Positions 47,518 to 61,162 of a DNA stretch of 64,000 nt are shown piece after piece. Position numbers and translations under genes: made by a program. The stretch lies in contig FN649728.1 of NCBI GenBank assembly GCA_000310025.1, forward strand, positions 475,391-539,390. Direction: 5' to 3'. Origin of the DNA: Ectocarpus siliculosus (lineage: Eukaryota > Sar > Phaeophyceae > Ectocarpales > Ectocarpaceae). How positions within the stretch are numbered: position 1 is the first letter of the stretch; every line of letters starts with the position of its first letter. The notes beneath the pieces are model-generated. The model was not told the DNA's origin. It ran no database searches and was given only the letters and a program-made list of their open reading frames with translations.

Positions 47518-50500
47518 ATGACGACAAACTCCAAGCGTCTGACCATAGGTGTGGCGACAGCGGCCGCCGCCCTTCTCCGGGCGAAGCATCCTACAGCTTC
47601 CCTCTGCTTGGCCTCCTGCAGACCGGCCAATAAACTTGCGGATATTCCGTGTTCTCTCCCCTTCTGCCCGTGAACATGCTCAGACGACCGAGCCGCCAGA
47701 CCTTTGTGTGCGAAGGGATGGGCCACGACATGTGAGCGTCGAGGCGCCCGAATGCCGCACAACTTCAAGGCAGAAGGAGTCCTTCGAAGTGACGCGAGTC
47801 TTGCAGTTGAACGCCACGCCCGAGGAGATATTTGCAGGTGCGACTGAGTGCCTCAGAGGGACGCTGATTGGCAACCCTCGTTGCGTTAGTTGTGGTGGGA
47901 TCGCTGTGTACGCGCGCGACTGTGGAAGAGGGGTTGAGCCTGGTCCGCAAGCTGCAACCGTAGAGCGGGTAGGTGCAAGAAGATGAGGCAGAGGAACGCC
48001 GATGCCAGGTCTAGGCGGAGTTCCACATTTCCGGCCGAGGCACGTATTTTGCTGTTGTGGTGTACTTCAGTAGAATTCAGTGCAGGGCTAACCGCCGAGA
48101 GATGTTCTAGAATAGTTTTTTTTTTGTGAAATTGCCCGGGTGTAGTAGCCCTCAGGCTCGGATGTCCGTCCCCCGCTTCTCCCCACCGAGGTTAGATTTT
48201 GAGTTCCGATGTCACCCACCCCAATTCCCTTCTCGCTCACATCCAAAACAAATCTCAAACAAAAAACAAGGTGTCGGCAGTCCCGTTGTGGATTGGCTGT
48301 GGGACGGCTTCAATGCCGTGGTGTTATCCTATGGGCAGGCCCGTTCGGGCAAGACATCTCTCCTGGTTGGAAACGGCGCGCCGTTGACAGAAACGCCTGG
48401 AGAGAGCAGTCAACGAGCACAAAGTCTGCCGAAGGGGAACTCAGAGCCGGGCCGGATCGGTAGTGGAAGGCTAGGGAAAGGACGACGAAGAGGCGACGAG
48501 GAAGGCTTACTGAAAGACATCTTGAGAGATATCTTCGACAAGGCAGCCGCCGCAGGTCCCGCTGATGCAGCCGACCCCGTCCTCGTCGCCTGCCAAGAGA
48601 AACAGCTATCTCCCACCACTGGGGAACCACCCTACGAAACTCTCAACCCTTTGGCGGGATCGTGGTCACCATCTCGGCACGCGAATGATAGCCCGGGATT
48701 CGACGTCTGCCCAGGCGGCATCGGCACTCTGCTTGGCACCCAAGAAGTTACCCCTAACGGTGCTGGGACAGCGACAGTGCACACTAAAAGATATGGAATA
48801 GATTCTGAGCGTTCGGAAGGGAGGAGGGACAGTACTGAACCGGTGGCGACGGCAGACCAGATCTACGGCAGTGAGAGCAGGAATGAGACGGGGAAACAAA
48901 TATCACGTCGCAGTATAACCGGAGAGAGCGGGCTTAGAGCTGTTGTGGCGCTAAGCGCCTGGGAGGTGGCGGGGAAGCACGTGACGGACCTGTTCGTAGA
49001 TCCATCACCAGACAGCGGCAGTACCGGCGGTAGTAGTAACGGGAGGAAGAACAGCATGGGGAACAGTAGCAGCAGTATCGAAGTAGATGACAAGGGCACG
49101 AGGGGCGTGGCGGGGCGTAGTCGGAGCCGAAACAGGAGCAACAGGAATCGAGCGGCCGGGTCAGACTGTTCTCGAAGAGGTGGAAACCGGGGCGGCGGCA
49201 GTCGGAACAGCAGGGGCCGTTCCGGGAGTGATGACTCTTCTTCCACGGGGGCGGGGTGGCCAACTGGCTACCCCGAGGGCTTTCTTTCCGTGCGGGCGCC
49301 GAATCTTAGCACCGCGTTGGAGCTCGTGGACGTTGCCCAGAGCCGATGTAGCGCCTGCCGAAGGCAGAGGGCCACCGCGACGAGCGAAGCTGCGAAGGGA
49401 AGCAGGGGGAAAGGAGGAGGCGGGGGGAAGGCGGGAGGCGGTACTGCAGTGGAATCTGCGGCTGCTGCCGCAAACAGCAGTCACGTTTTCTTTCGGGTCG
49501 TGGTCTACAATACTCTAGAAGAAACCGTGAGCACGCTACACATTGTTGATCTCGCGGGAGGCTGGGAGGTGAGAAGTCGAGAATACCAGGTCGACGGGTA
49601 GCGGGTAACTTGGTGGGAGTTTCGGAATTTTTTTTCATGGTTTCGAAGCTTCGATGGCCTCATGTCGAACGACGCTGACGAATCCTTCCCCCACGCCTTT
49701 GTAGTGTCTTTGAATTTGTTTTTTCTCGACGTCTGACACCGGCCAACGCGCCTTTTGCCGCCATCCGTGGCCCGATGCTCTTTCGGTCAGCCTCCCAGTG
49801 AGAAGCCTGCAGGCAGGCGCGGAAGCAAATGTTCGGGGATGGGGTCTGTTAGACCCAGCGCCGTTTCTCGGGAATGGAACAGCTTTGATGCGATGATGGT
49901 TGGGTTGGTTCCACCGCCCCCTCCTCCACCTCCAGCGACCGCCGTGCCGCCCGACAGAGTAAACGACAGCGGCTGCAACTGCGGACACGTAGAGAAAGGG
50001 GGCATTGCGTTCGATGCTGGCGGGGCTACGGCAGTGAACGCGGAGGCAGCGGCATCGGAGTCGCGGCCTGCACCCCCACCGCCGGCACATCCTGTGTTTG
50101 GGTCTCCAAAAGGAAAGACGTTCGGCGGTGGGGGCGGGGGCAAGCTAGTAGAGGCCCTCCGGCCGCTGATTTCGGGGAACACGCGTACGTGGCTGGTCGT
50201 GTCGGTGGGTGGGGATGGCAAGTGTGGGGGAGGGGCGGCATGGCGGGCCCTGGATGTCGCTCGGCGGGCTACGGGTATCTCAACAACGTGCATCCGTCTT
50301 AGGTGAGGTTTTGTGGGTACACAACGTGCGCGGGTCGATCGTGTGTTGGTCCGGCCGAGAAAGTATGACGAGCCTGGTGGTTCGCATGATGGCCATTGCT
50401 CAATGCCTGCACGTTCCTCCCGCCCGTTGGTACCCTATGTTGAATATCTTGGGCCGATTCTCCAAGCTCAATTACTACGAGTCAATAGCGGCGCCGAAAT

Positions 50501-53500
50501 GGCGGCGCTGGAACCATCGGTTCCCTTCAATTGGACGCACTAGCATAGGATTTCGAGCCTGATACCGGTGATTTTCTTTGCTGCATGCCTGCCTTGCCTT
50601 TGTGCTAGAAGTGGTGGTTCGGTCACCTCTTCGTGCTAAGAAAAGGGATTGAACACATGTGGACAGCGGGTGTGGCCGCGGCATAGCACAGACTTAACAT
50701 GGTGGTGCGGTTCAGTGCGTGCAAAATGGAAGTCAAAGCGGTATCCACGGAGCTTGTCCAACACAAGTGCTACAAAGCATACCGTACAAAAGGATATCGG
50801 GAAATGTCTGGTCTCCAGCAGAATATTAGTAGAGTAGGCGTAGTTGTAAAGGGTGCGACTTCTTTGCCTTGGAGGTTATGACATTCACCCTCATGCCTCC
50901 TTTTGCCTCCCTTGCCTACTTGGGTGGTATCGTCGAAAACTGTCGCCTTGTTGCGGGCAGAGGAGTAGCCCTCACCGACCTTCGCTTACGGAGCCCAAGC
51001 GAGGTCCTCCCTGTGGTCGACGGTTCGCACACTTCCAACCCCGAAGACGAATTCAGTGCCTCTGTCAGTGGCGTGAGCAACCGGCGAAGAGGTCGGACCC
51101 GCGCTTCTGCATCCACTACCTCCGTCGATACAGTCACTGCCCTCACCGTAGGTTCGCCACTGAACGAGACGAGTCGTGTTGAGCAAACCCTGCTGTCGAC
51201 AGCGGGGGGCGGTCAAAATTCTACTACGTTTGGCTATCCCGAGCCGGAACAGGTCCTGCATGCACCCATATCGCTGGTGCCTTTGTTGTCTGGCTTGTCG
51301 GAAGGCGAACGATCGTTGTTTTCCTTCGGAGAAAGAACAGGAGACGGAGGAGAATCAAGTGCGGGGTCCAGCAGCGTGGACGATTTTCTAGCGGGGTTTG
51401 TGCGAGGAGGTGGTGACGATGACGATCGACCGCGACTAATTTCTTCCAGCGGGGTGTTGCAGGCCGACGATATGCTGGAGAACGAGCCAGAACAGGCCAC
51501 TCCTGCTGGGCAAGTCATCGCCGCCCCCTTAGGGGAGCGGGGAGACGGAAATAGGAGCGACGTTGTGAAAGGAAAACCTTCGAGGACCTCAAAACCAAAA
51601 GCCTTTGCAGCGTCTGCGGTTCGGGGTAGCCTCAGCTTCAGCGAGCAGCGGCAGCATGATCAGCATGCACCACAACTCCAAGGTTCACGGTTGAGACCCG
51701 GTGGCCGGGCGGCGACCGTCGGCCCGAAGCCGTCGGCGGGCACGCCATCAACGACGTCGTTTACGTACAACGGTAGCGGATCTGCTCGGGGGTTCGAAAA
51801 CGACGGCGGAGAGGAGGACGACAACGACCCGCCAGCAACGCTGAGGGAGTCAAGACTCAGAAATGAGGCCTTCAGTAGAAAAGTCGCCGCCGGTGAGCCG
51901 GGGGTTATAGATGCCGAAGCGGAGTCTCCGGCGGAGTCTAGGGCAAGAGAGAACATCGATCGCATGATGTCGTTGCTTCTGGAAGAGGTGCTCCCGGATA
52001 GACGCAAAGCAAGTTCAACCGCCGGACCGGCAGTGACTTCATCGAGTAGTGAAGGCGGTGGAGGGCACCATGCTGCTTCCCCTGTAGGAGTCAGCAGGGA
52101 TCGTACAGCAGCAGCGTCCGCAACTGCCGATGCTGTCGCACGTCAGTCTTCATCATTTCGCTCGTCTCTGCCTCGTGGGCCCACCCCTCCTCCGGTAGGG
52201 AGGCCCTCGGATGATGACCAATCGGCCCCGGCAATGCAAAGCACGCCCGATAGTGCAACCTTCTTGACACCGATAGAAGTTCTCATGCGTACTCCAGCAG
52301 GCGGGGCGTCCATAGGCTGCAAGTCAAAGAGGGAAGAAGAGCAGCGGGGGCACTGTCGACAGTGTACCGCATCGGATGACACAACGCCGACTAGCCGTGC
52401 CGAAACAAGTCGCAGGGCGAAAGAAGAGACGTTGCACCCGCCTGGGTGGGTGCAAGGCCAGGCGCCGAAGGTAAGAGCAGTGGGAAGAAGTGGACGAATG
52501 GCCGATGAACACACATCAATGCCGACTCCTAAGGCGCGCGACATTGTCGGCAGAGACACGGGCGACGCTAACATTGGGCGTCGATCTCGGGCTGCGAGCA
52601 GCGGCACCGGGGACGCTCTCTCCCGTCTGTCACGAGGCAACAGTAGCGGCAGCAGCAGCGGCGGAGGAGGCACCCGACGTTCAAGTCGAGGCTTGTCGAC
52701 TGGGGGGGCTCGGCAGACGAGTACATCGGACCGAAACACCGATGAACGGGACGGTGGAGAATGCATGAAAGTAGAAGTGGGTTCGGCACGGGTGGAAAAC
52801 AATGGCGCCCACGCTTTCGAGGATAAGTTGGACGGTATGGAGGATGAGGGAGGGGCACTGTTGGGCCGACATCATGCTGCATTGTTGCGTGTGGTTCGCG
52901 AGCAGGAGGATCGCGGAAAGCAGGTACGCTGTGAAATCTTCATGGACTATGCAAAGAGGACGCTGGCGCGAGCGTTGGACTGATGCTGAAAGGAGTCACC
53001 TGCTGCGCACACGAGAATATGTTTGTTGATGGTGTTTGGAACCACAGTAGTGCGCGTGTAACCGCCAATGCTCTCATGATTTATGTAACACGTGCAAAAA
53101 GCAGAGCATTCGAAAAATGGTGCCAGGTATGGTGCAACAGACACATTTGTTCATCAAAGAAAAAAAATATTCGATCGGGCTGCTCGTACACAGATGATAC
53201 GCCGCTTCGAGGCGAAGGAATGCGACTGGCTTGAACGGGTGACAACTCTGGAGGCCGACCTAGAAGGCTTGCGGGCGGAGGCGGTCGAGACAAGGGGTCG
53301 ACTGCGAAGAGCGGAGGAATCATCACCATCCGCCGAAGTGTTCGAACGGTGAGCTCTGCAATTCTCCCCTGCGCTAGCGTAGACCGCCTGTCTACCTTCT
53401 ATCGTAAGGTTCGAGATGTTCTCCAATCTCAAGACCACACTTTCGCGAACAGTTCTACACGTGTGAAAGTCTTGCCGTGGCCCAGTAGCTTCACACCGAT

Positions 53501-56500
53501 GTCCGTGTCTTGTACGAGTCGGTAGAACACCCCGTAAGTGCTACACGTCATGTCTTGTGCGTTACATTATGTTGGCCATGTCTCTGGCCAACGTTGTACG
53601 ACTTCTGTCGTCAATCCCTTGGAATCGCACGCTTGCAACGGCGTCGTGCTGCCTCACGCGACCTAGGTACGAGGCCCACACCGGAATTCTCGAGGCGGAG
53701 AACACCTCCCTCCGAGACCAGAACATCTCGCTCGAGCTGAGACTGCTGGATACCCTCCGACAATCGACAACGACTGCTTCGTCGACGGGGAGAACGACCG
53801 TCGCAACCGAAACCAACTCCCACCTTTCCCTGTCAGGGTGCCAACAACACCGACATCATGCCGCGCTAGTCTCGACGAGGGCGACCGCTACCGGCGAGAA
53901 GGAGGGGAACCAGGACAGTGAAATATGTCCCAAACAGCACAAACCCGGCACTGGTGCGCTTCAGCAAGCAGAAGCATCAGCAAAAGCCTGCGTCGATGGC
54001 GGTGCTACATCTAGGTTCAGGGTGGATGGGAGAGTACCACCGTCCGGGAGCGTGGGAGAGGCGGGAAAGCCATGGCCAAGCGGGGGGACGCCGATGTGCG
54101 CTGCGGTGCTGAAAGACTTGCGACGGAGGTTGAAGGAAGCGGAGCTGGAGGCGAAGAAAATGAGGGCGGAAAGGGCGGGAATGGACAAGCGCGATCGACT
54201 CGTGAGTGCGGGGTCGATCTCGCTCCTGTGATTGGTGCTCCTAATTTGTTGTTCGGCAGGGCATTTACTTATTGTGGAGGTGACGGTGGAAATGGGGATG
54301 GCGGGCAGGCGCCACTGTAATAATCTTGCTATTGTTGTTGTTGCTGTTATTGTTGTTGTTTTTGTTGCTGTCGTGGACAGCTTCGATTGCGTTGTGTGCT
54401 GCTTCCCGCCACGTCGGGACGTCCCTTCTGGGGCTCGATACCCACGACCATGGTTAAAGGAACGAAACCATGCCTGACGGGTTTGTCCGTGGACCGCTGG
54501 TGCCGAAAACATGTTCTAGTCAACGGCTTTTATATTAGACACGCAATATATTTTCTCCATCAATGAAGAGAAAGTGCCGCATGCCATCTTCCCCCAACTG
54601 ATGGTCAGTGTCAAGCTCAGCTCCGGACGTTGAAGGAGCAGAGATCGAAGCTGAGGGAGTTCCTGCTCAGGGAGAGGGAGCACGAGGTCAAGTTAACCGC
54701 AAGCCGCCTCGAGTCGGCGCGGGCGGAGGTGATCGCTGAGGACAAGGCGGCGGAGGTTGAACACCTCCTCGATAACCAGGTGCTGCGCGCTGAACGCGTA
54801 TTCAATCTGCTGATACCACGGCTATTGGTCTTGTATTCGTTGTTGTTCGTGATGTTGGCCCTGCGTCTTCTGCAGCTGGTTGCTACGATGCGTGAATCAT
54901 ATCCCACAGGTGGTCGTAGACCGGGCACAAACCTACCCGATGGACAACTGACGTGGTACCGAGATAGGGAGCGTGTTTTCTGAACACATCGAACTCATTG
55001 AGTTTTGGACGCGGCCGTATCTCGATTAGTCTACATGTCGCAAAGAGAAGAACAGGCTTCGGTTTACTCTATGGGGAAAGCAACAGCGGTTTCGTGGTGG
55101 CCAGGTTTCGAGAAGTCGTCCCGGGACATCCCCACGTTGGACATGTCACCAGGAAACAAATATAAAACAATATGAAATATGATCAAGTTGGAAATCACGA
55201 TGCATCCGATGTCCCGATCGATTTACGCTGTTTGTCGAGTATGCCGATGAGCAACTCGTGAAAAGCTATTCCAGAGCTTGTTATTATCATCGCACGCCGT
55301 CTGCGTGCTCACGGACATTCCGCTAAAGAATAAGACTAGTCTTTCATGCCAGCAGAGCAGTTGTATCGAGTAGGGACTTTCCGAAGCACCATTCTCCGCC
55401 TCTAATCCCGTGTTGTCGGCCCTCCGCCGTCTCTGCCCGCCCCGGTCCCCTGTGGCCCTCCAAACCACTCATTTGTCAGGCCGCGTTGGTGGCGGAAAGA
55501 GAAGACCTAGTTCTCGCGCTTGCAGGTAAACAGAAGAAATGACCGAATTGAACAGCAGGTGGTCGAGCCGTAAATGATCAGGTGTAGGACCAGGGGAGCT
55601 CAATCCACAGCGGTACCAACGACATTTGTGTTTCGTTGTGTCCCGATTTGACCATTGTCGCTGTTTCCGGACTTAAACGTGTTTCACTTTCGTCACAGAG
55701 GAGAGGAAAAAGAGCCGCCAGTTCGACGAAGACCGCGTAGCGTACGGACACATTCGGCGTTTCATCGAGCGGCACGCCGGCGGCCGGCCTGCGGAGTGGG
55801 ACGAAGAGGTTTCAGTGATCGGGCACGATCAGGTTAAGGATGTGGGTGCTCGAAGACCCGCCGAAAATTTGGAAGGTATGGGGAAAGAACGAAAATATCC
55901 TTCTCTTCATCGTCAGGAAGTCGTTGGGATGGGTAATACCCCTGGTGGTGCTCCAGGGCATCGTGAGGCGGGGGAAAGGGTGAAGGAGTCGGCTGTGCGG
56001 GCCTTAGATGAAAGGATGGCGACAAGGGGAAGCGGTGGTGGCCGTTCTGTCAATGGTGTCGAGGAGGGTGGTGGTGGTGGCGTTTCGTTTGAAACCCTCC
56101 GACCACGAAAGAGCGCGAGCACGATCGATGCCACACCGTCTGGTAGTTGCCAAGGCGTCACCACAGATGGCAGCCGGCACTTGTACTCCGATGTTTACAG
56201 GCAGAAGCTGAGTGCTCGCGTTGGGGCAATTTGTCGAGACGACGACGACGCCCGTTCCGGCTACGGCACTGGTGGTGCCCGCTTTCGAGAAGACAGCAAC
56301 AACTACAGCCATAGTCACTACGCGTTGAAGTTCACCGTTGGAAGCGAACGGAGTGGGCAGGTCAAGCCTCTTGTGCAGAGAACCCCGCTGAAAGGCTCGC
56401 TGCAGGCGGAGTGCAGCCGCAAGGCCGATGGCGGCTATTCCTCGCACGGGAAAACGGCGGTGCCCGACGACGATTGGCTATTTGGCGGCGGAGGAGAACA

Positions 56501-56579
56501 CGGTCCTGGCGTTCACGATAACGAGAATGCCGAGTACCACGAAAGTAGTTTCGCCACGACAAAGGCGGTGGAGGGCTAG
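47518..56579 (+). CDS. Highly divergent kinesin-like protein, about 1931 aa, 10 exons
   Basis: Exons: 47518-47548, 47622-47837, 48271-49568, 49791-50302, 50961-52923, 53194-53348, 53667-54201, 54621-54779, 55480-55525 and 55699-56579; phases agree throughout. The motor spans residues 11-685, about twice the usual 340. Landmarks in kinesin order: INLRIFRVLSPSARE (strand 1); SFEVTRVLQLNATPEEIF (usual F-x-x-D-x-V-F...A-T-Q-E-E-V-F); DGFNAVVLSYGQARSGKT, with the P-loop at 104-111; VALSAWEVAGKHVTDLF (usual SFxEIYNExVxDLL); NSSHVFF at switch I; LHIVDLAGGWE at switch II; and KLVEALRPLISGNTRTW (usual SKLTRLLQDSLGGN). Switch I lacks the SSRSH block and switch II has GGWE where GSE is usual, so ATPase activity is doubtful. 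Long Gly/Ser inserts separate the blocks. Residues 687-1340 are disordered. Coiled coils follow at about 1341-1450 and 1545-1680, then a Gly/Ser-rich tail. Exon 1 (MTTNSKRLTI) rests on a short 73-bp intron and is the weakest part; the exon 8 donor (gtgctg) is also weak. Confidence 0.78.
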
Positions 56580-58191
56580 GGAGTGTCAGAAACGAACAAC
56601 TCAGTCGTATAGACAACAGGGAGATGGTCGATGAGCGACGTTGTCCACCATGCCTGCCTTCGATGATTGTGTGCTCGGGATCAAGCAGGCCGACCATTCG
56701 CTTGTTGCGGAAGGGGGCCGGCGAAGAGATATCAACGCGACGGCTTGGCGGCAGCTTGTTTACGGCGAGAATAGCAGGGAGCGGTGAAAACACGGTTCTC
56801 GTGGACCCGTCCCCGCAGGACGTTTCTCGAGGAAGACAGCGGCTTCTCAACAAGAGAGCTGAAAAAAGAGACTGCTTCCTGCCTAGGGGTGAAGAATATA
56901 TCAGGCTTGAAAAACATCTCCTGTAGGTTTTCGGCTTTCGTTCCCACAAAGCGAATAAATACGTTTCAAGGAAATGAAGACGGTGTCTTTCCAATGGACA
57001 ACGTGTACAGGAGGGCGCTTACGCGACAGTGCCAATCAAGGACTGTGCAAGTACTTGCGCTCAGCTTGCATGGTCTAGCTCACCAGCACGTGGACAAATG
57101 CTTGAGAGAGGACATATGCCATGATGTAGAGGATCCCGCTGAACGTACCGACACAGGATACCATCGGACCTCCACGACTACCGTCGCGGAAGAAAATATC
57201 GGGGTTAATACGTTGGGATAAATGAAGGGGAATGTATGCGAAAGGGGCTGGGGCTTTGGAGCCACCCGTCGTGTGAGGCGACTGCAATTCGCACGTACTG
57301 CACAAACCAAGCAGGAATGACCGCGTTGCAATGATGGAAAAATAAATGGACACCCCGCTACGATGAGGTCGTGAGAACGGCTCCTTTCGTCCAGGGTATG
57401 CAACATGCAGGACCAGACCTGCCAGCCCTGTTTGCCCTTCACGCGGAAAAAGTGGATTGAACGTGCCGCATCAAAACGATGTTGATACCGTCGGGCTGGA
57501 TGCTGTTGCTCAATCCCAGTGCGTCTACAGTAGAACGGCACACCAGTAGACGTTCCCATCATTGGCGTGACCGCATAAAAATGGATGCACTCTCGCACGG
57601 TCCGTACATTCAAGCGTGAGGCGCATGCGCAAGGAGTTGAAGGGCAAAGCCGAATTTCGAGCAGGTTTCTTTGGCATAACCGTGACTCTTACTATTCATC
57701 AGCTCCCGCACTTTTAGATGTTGTCTTCACCGAACCGAAATCACGTGTGGCGCTCATTTTTTGTCGCACCAACTATCGTTTACCGCCAAAACACAGCGAC
57801 TATGTGAACAGAGGCTGAAACCCGTAGAAGGGATGCACTATTTGCACAAGGAAAGCAGCACGACGGTGCAAAGAACGGTTTTCGCCTCCTCTCACCACTC
57901 CCACCAACTCTGACAAGCAAAACCAAACCTCCGCCAACACACATTCCTCGGCGTGTGCTAGAACGAAAAATTTCACCGAATCGGCAGATACTGCATGTCA
58001 ACGCCACGAACAGGCCTTTGTGCCATTATCGATATTGCTCATGACAGGCACCAGAACGAGCGGCTTCCAACGTTGTTCCCTATCCAAATGCATTATCATT
58101 ACCATCACTCATCTCAGCCAAAACAATCGCAAGCTGTGCCTGTTTCTCCTGCCACTACTCCCCCCTTTCGCCCAACCTCGATCCCCGAACA
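56580..58191. other. Intergenic between convergent genes, no gene recognised
   Basis: This lies between the 3' ends of the kinesin-like gene (plus) and the deaminase gene (minus). Frames of 70-210 codons on both strands have no motif, and the longest is the antisense of the kinesin-like last exon. A T/C-rich stretch on the plus strand at about 58.0-58.2 kb would read as purine-rich 3' untranslated sequence of the deaminase transcript. Confidence 0.4.
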
Positions 58192-60392
58192 TCACGGCGT
58201 GTCAGCAACACCGTCGCCGACCGACACTATCTCCCCCTCTCTTCTCCTCGAGCGAAAAAATCCACGCAAGGGTAACGCGCACTCCTCCGCGAGCACGCCC
58301 CCCTTTACTTCGAGCTCGTGAAAGGCATGTCTTTGAGAGGACAGGTCCACCCAGCCGCCACAAGCCCCGAGATTAGGGTTCGGGGCTCCGAACACCACCC
58401 TATCCACCCGGAAAAGCTGAGACGGTAACGCGAAAAAGGGGAAGCCGGGGGCACTGGTTGGAGAGACACGCATGACACAAATCAACCAGATTTGCGGTTT
58501 TGTCAGACTAAGAGAGCCTGTTCCTGAGAAGAACAGAACCAGGTGACGAGCCTGTTTGGGCATTCGGGAGCCGAAACCCTCAAGACGTCTACGTACTCGG
58601 AGATGGTAAGGTCAAAGTCATATCTGGTGGGTCGCGGGCGTGCAATTGCAGAAACCCGAGGACAGGTCGTAAATTGCGCCGTCAATACTCGTTCCCACTC
58701 CATGTTGACAAAATCACGAGAGCATGCGTCCTTCACCGAGATAATCTCCTACGCGTTGATACTAGGCGACGGTGGTCGAAGCATTTCAACAAACAGAACA
58801 TATTTGCGGTGCTGGCTCTGACCTGTGCGGCTGAAAGACACATGGCGCAAGGCTCCACTGTGACATAGAGCGTGGTCCCGGCAAGCCTCCAATTGCTCCG
58901 TGCTTTTGCCGCAGCCTTGTGGGTGGGGGTTATTGACCATGTGGCGTGTACGCACGAAAAAACGAAAGGTACGGCATGCGTTAGTAAAATGTCGGACGCA
59001 CTCAGAACGTAGCAAGTGCGAGTTGATTCCTTTCGAGGTTAAATGCCTTCTATGTTGGGGTGTCACCGACCAAGGAACCTCGGCAGCAAGTTGGAACTTT
59101 GCTCCAAGTGATGCTCAACAAGGCACTCAAAGAGTGAGCAGTTGGGTTGGACAGCAGTACACTCCATGTCAGCCCTGTTCGGCTTCTTCTGCCAATCCGA
59201 CCAATGTGTTTCGGTCCTCAACCACATAGACCCACCTGGAGACACAGCATTTCGGCGTGCGCCGAGGCGTCACGGCGCCCCTCCACTTCGTTTCTGCCGG
59301 TCGACAGCACTCGTCGCCTTCCATCTCTCCTTGTCGGTACGGTCTCCGCCAAAATAGCTCCAATCTGGACAAATACCCAATGTGACAGAAGGAAGCGTAC
59401 AAGCAGAGGGTTGAAGGGGGTACAGGTTGGCATCGATGAAGGCATAACCACTTGGACCAGAGTAATACTGCTTCGTATTGGGCTTGTATTGTAGGAAGCA
59501 CACGTGGCCGTCCTGTCGACGTTTCCTGACGGCCACGCGATTTGGGATGCATAGGAGCAACAAATATACGATCAAAGGCCAGCTCGACGATGAAAAGAGG
59601 ATCCCGCAACGCCAACCTATCGTGCCACAAACGCATGCATGCAGCAGGTCACTCGCAACGAAATGAAGAAAAAAAAAACAACGAGTGTGGCTAGCAGCTG
59701 TGCGGAACCAACGAAGCGATACAACGAAGAGGGGTACTCACCGGCACTTCACCCTCCATGCGGGCTCGTCCTGCCAACCGTAAAGCCATACGCATAAATC
59801 GGTCATCATCTTCCTCCGAATACTTCGGGACTTCTGAGGCGAAATTTTCTTGAACGGCCTTCGAATGCCCTCCTTGAAGCAGGGTTTCCGCTTGCTCAGC
59901 CATCAGCTGTGAGCTTTCCAACCCCCCTGTCGCCAACGGCCTCGCCCTGGTGCTGGTACTACTGCGTTCTTCAGAGAAAAAGCCAGAACCTGAGCATGAC
60001 ACATCCTTCCCACCAGAACGGGAGAGGTCGGTGTCCGCGTCGTCTCTAGTGGCAATCTCGTCAGTAGACACGACACCATCCACCTGCAGCAGCTGCTGCT
60101 GCCGCTGTCGTCTTTCCCTGTTGGCAACGTTCGCCTCGTTATCTACAACGCCAGGTGCCACCGCTGCTCCGACGCCGGTGCTCGGTCGAATTGCAGTCTC
60201 AAGGCCCAAGCTCTCAGCCTCGACGATGCTAGGCTCCATCGCCGACAAACCCTCCGCGGCTTCTACCTCTATGTCTCCTAAGGTCTGCAGGCGCAACCGC
60301 TGGCGCCGCCGCTGCCGCTTTCTTCGGCATCGGTTACTTCCGCCTTGCGTCTGGTGGGCAAGACCTACGGTGTCTGCGGCCCGATGATTCAT
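58192..60392 (-). CDS. TadA-type tRNA-specific adenosine deaminase with long N-terminal extension, about 365 aa, 4 exons
   Basis: Exons in transcript order: 60392-59742, 59364-59236, 58915-58823 and 58416-58192; all introns are phase 0. The enzyme converts adenosine-34 of a tRNA anticodon to inosine. The catalytic domain starts at about residue 195 with DDRFMRMALRLA and GEVP, joined to IGAILAE. The zinc and catalytic motif is ASAHAEMLCL (His253, Glu255). The second motif, LYVTVEPCAMCLSAA, gives Cys283 and Cys286, the other two zinc ligands. The C-terminal block VVFGAPNPNLGACGGW and GGVLAEEC...FFRSRR is the bacterial/plastid TadA form rather than the eukaryotic ADAT2 form. Plastid or mitochondrial tRNA-Arg(ACG) is thus the likely substrate (inference). 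About 195 low-complexity residues (Arg-rich, then Ala/Glu/Gln-rich) precede the catalytic domain. The frame stays open upstream of the ATG I chose (MNHRAADTVG), so an extra 5' exon with a targeting peptide is possible. Confidence 0.87.
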
Positions 60393-61162
60393 CGTTTCTG
60401 CACTTGTACCATTTCGCAAAGCCCCAACACTTGCCACTGCGGTTACCGGCTCGTGTTCCTCGCGATCGGCGACATCGGGGGTGCTCGGTGGGCTTCGCTG
60501 GGGCGAGAGCGGCCAGTCGTGGACAGTGCTTCCGCTGCGCAATCGGCCTCTCCGCCGGCGAGAGGTGGTGGGATGGTGCTTGGCACTTTGGCGCCCGGAG
60601 TCACGATGTGGAGACAGACTTCCCGACAGGCCTTTTGACCGGCGGTGCGCGCGTATCTGCCCCGAGACTGGTGGACCTGAGAAAGGCCCGGTGTTTGGTA
60701 GAGGGGGGCCAGTGTTGTTTCCGGTTTAGTAAGGGATAAAGATGGCTCACGAAGGATACTTCTCTCGGTAGCACTGGTGTGACCTAGACACCCTCCCCGC
60801 AAATACCACACCGGATGATGATGTTATTTAACGCCAAAAGTGGTATCGCTGGGTGTACTGTCTTGTGCACTACGTGGTACCACTACTGCTACAAACTCAG
60901 TCGATATGGTGCACAGCTGCGACCGTGTGTTCTTCATGCATCGATCTCAAGTCCGACCGAAGGGGTAGGTGCAGGCAACTCTTCGCGACTCGTGTAGCTC
61001 TCTGTATACATCACCGATGACGACAAACATCGCCGCTCCCCGTTGCCATTGAAGCGCATGGCCAAGGTGCAAGCTGCAAATATGCATGCAATGTATGCGT
61101 GCCTGATGGGCAATACTGTAGAACAACCAGGTCGGTCGGGTTTCACCCATGGCCAACGCATA
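60393..61162. other. Upstream region of the deaminase gene
   Basis: The deaminase frame remains open for at least about 200 bases beyond its first in-frame ATG, so part of this may be coding or 5' leader. Beyond about 60.8 kb no gene is seen. Confidence 0.35.
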
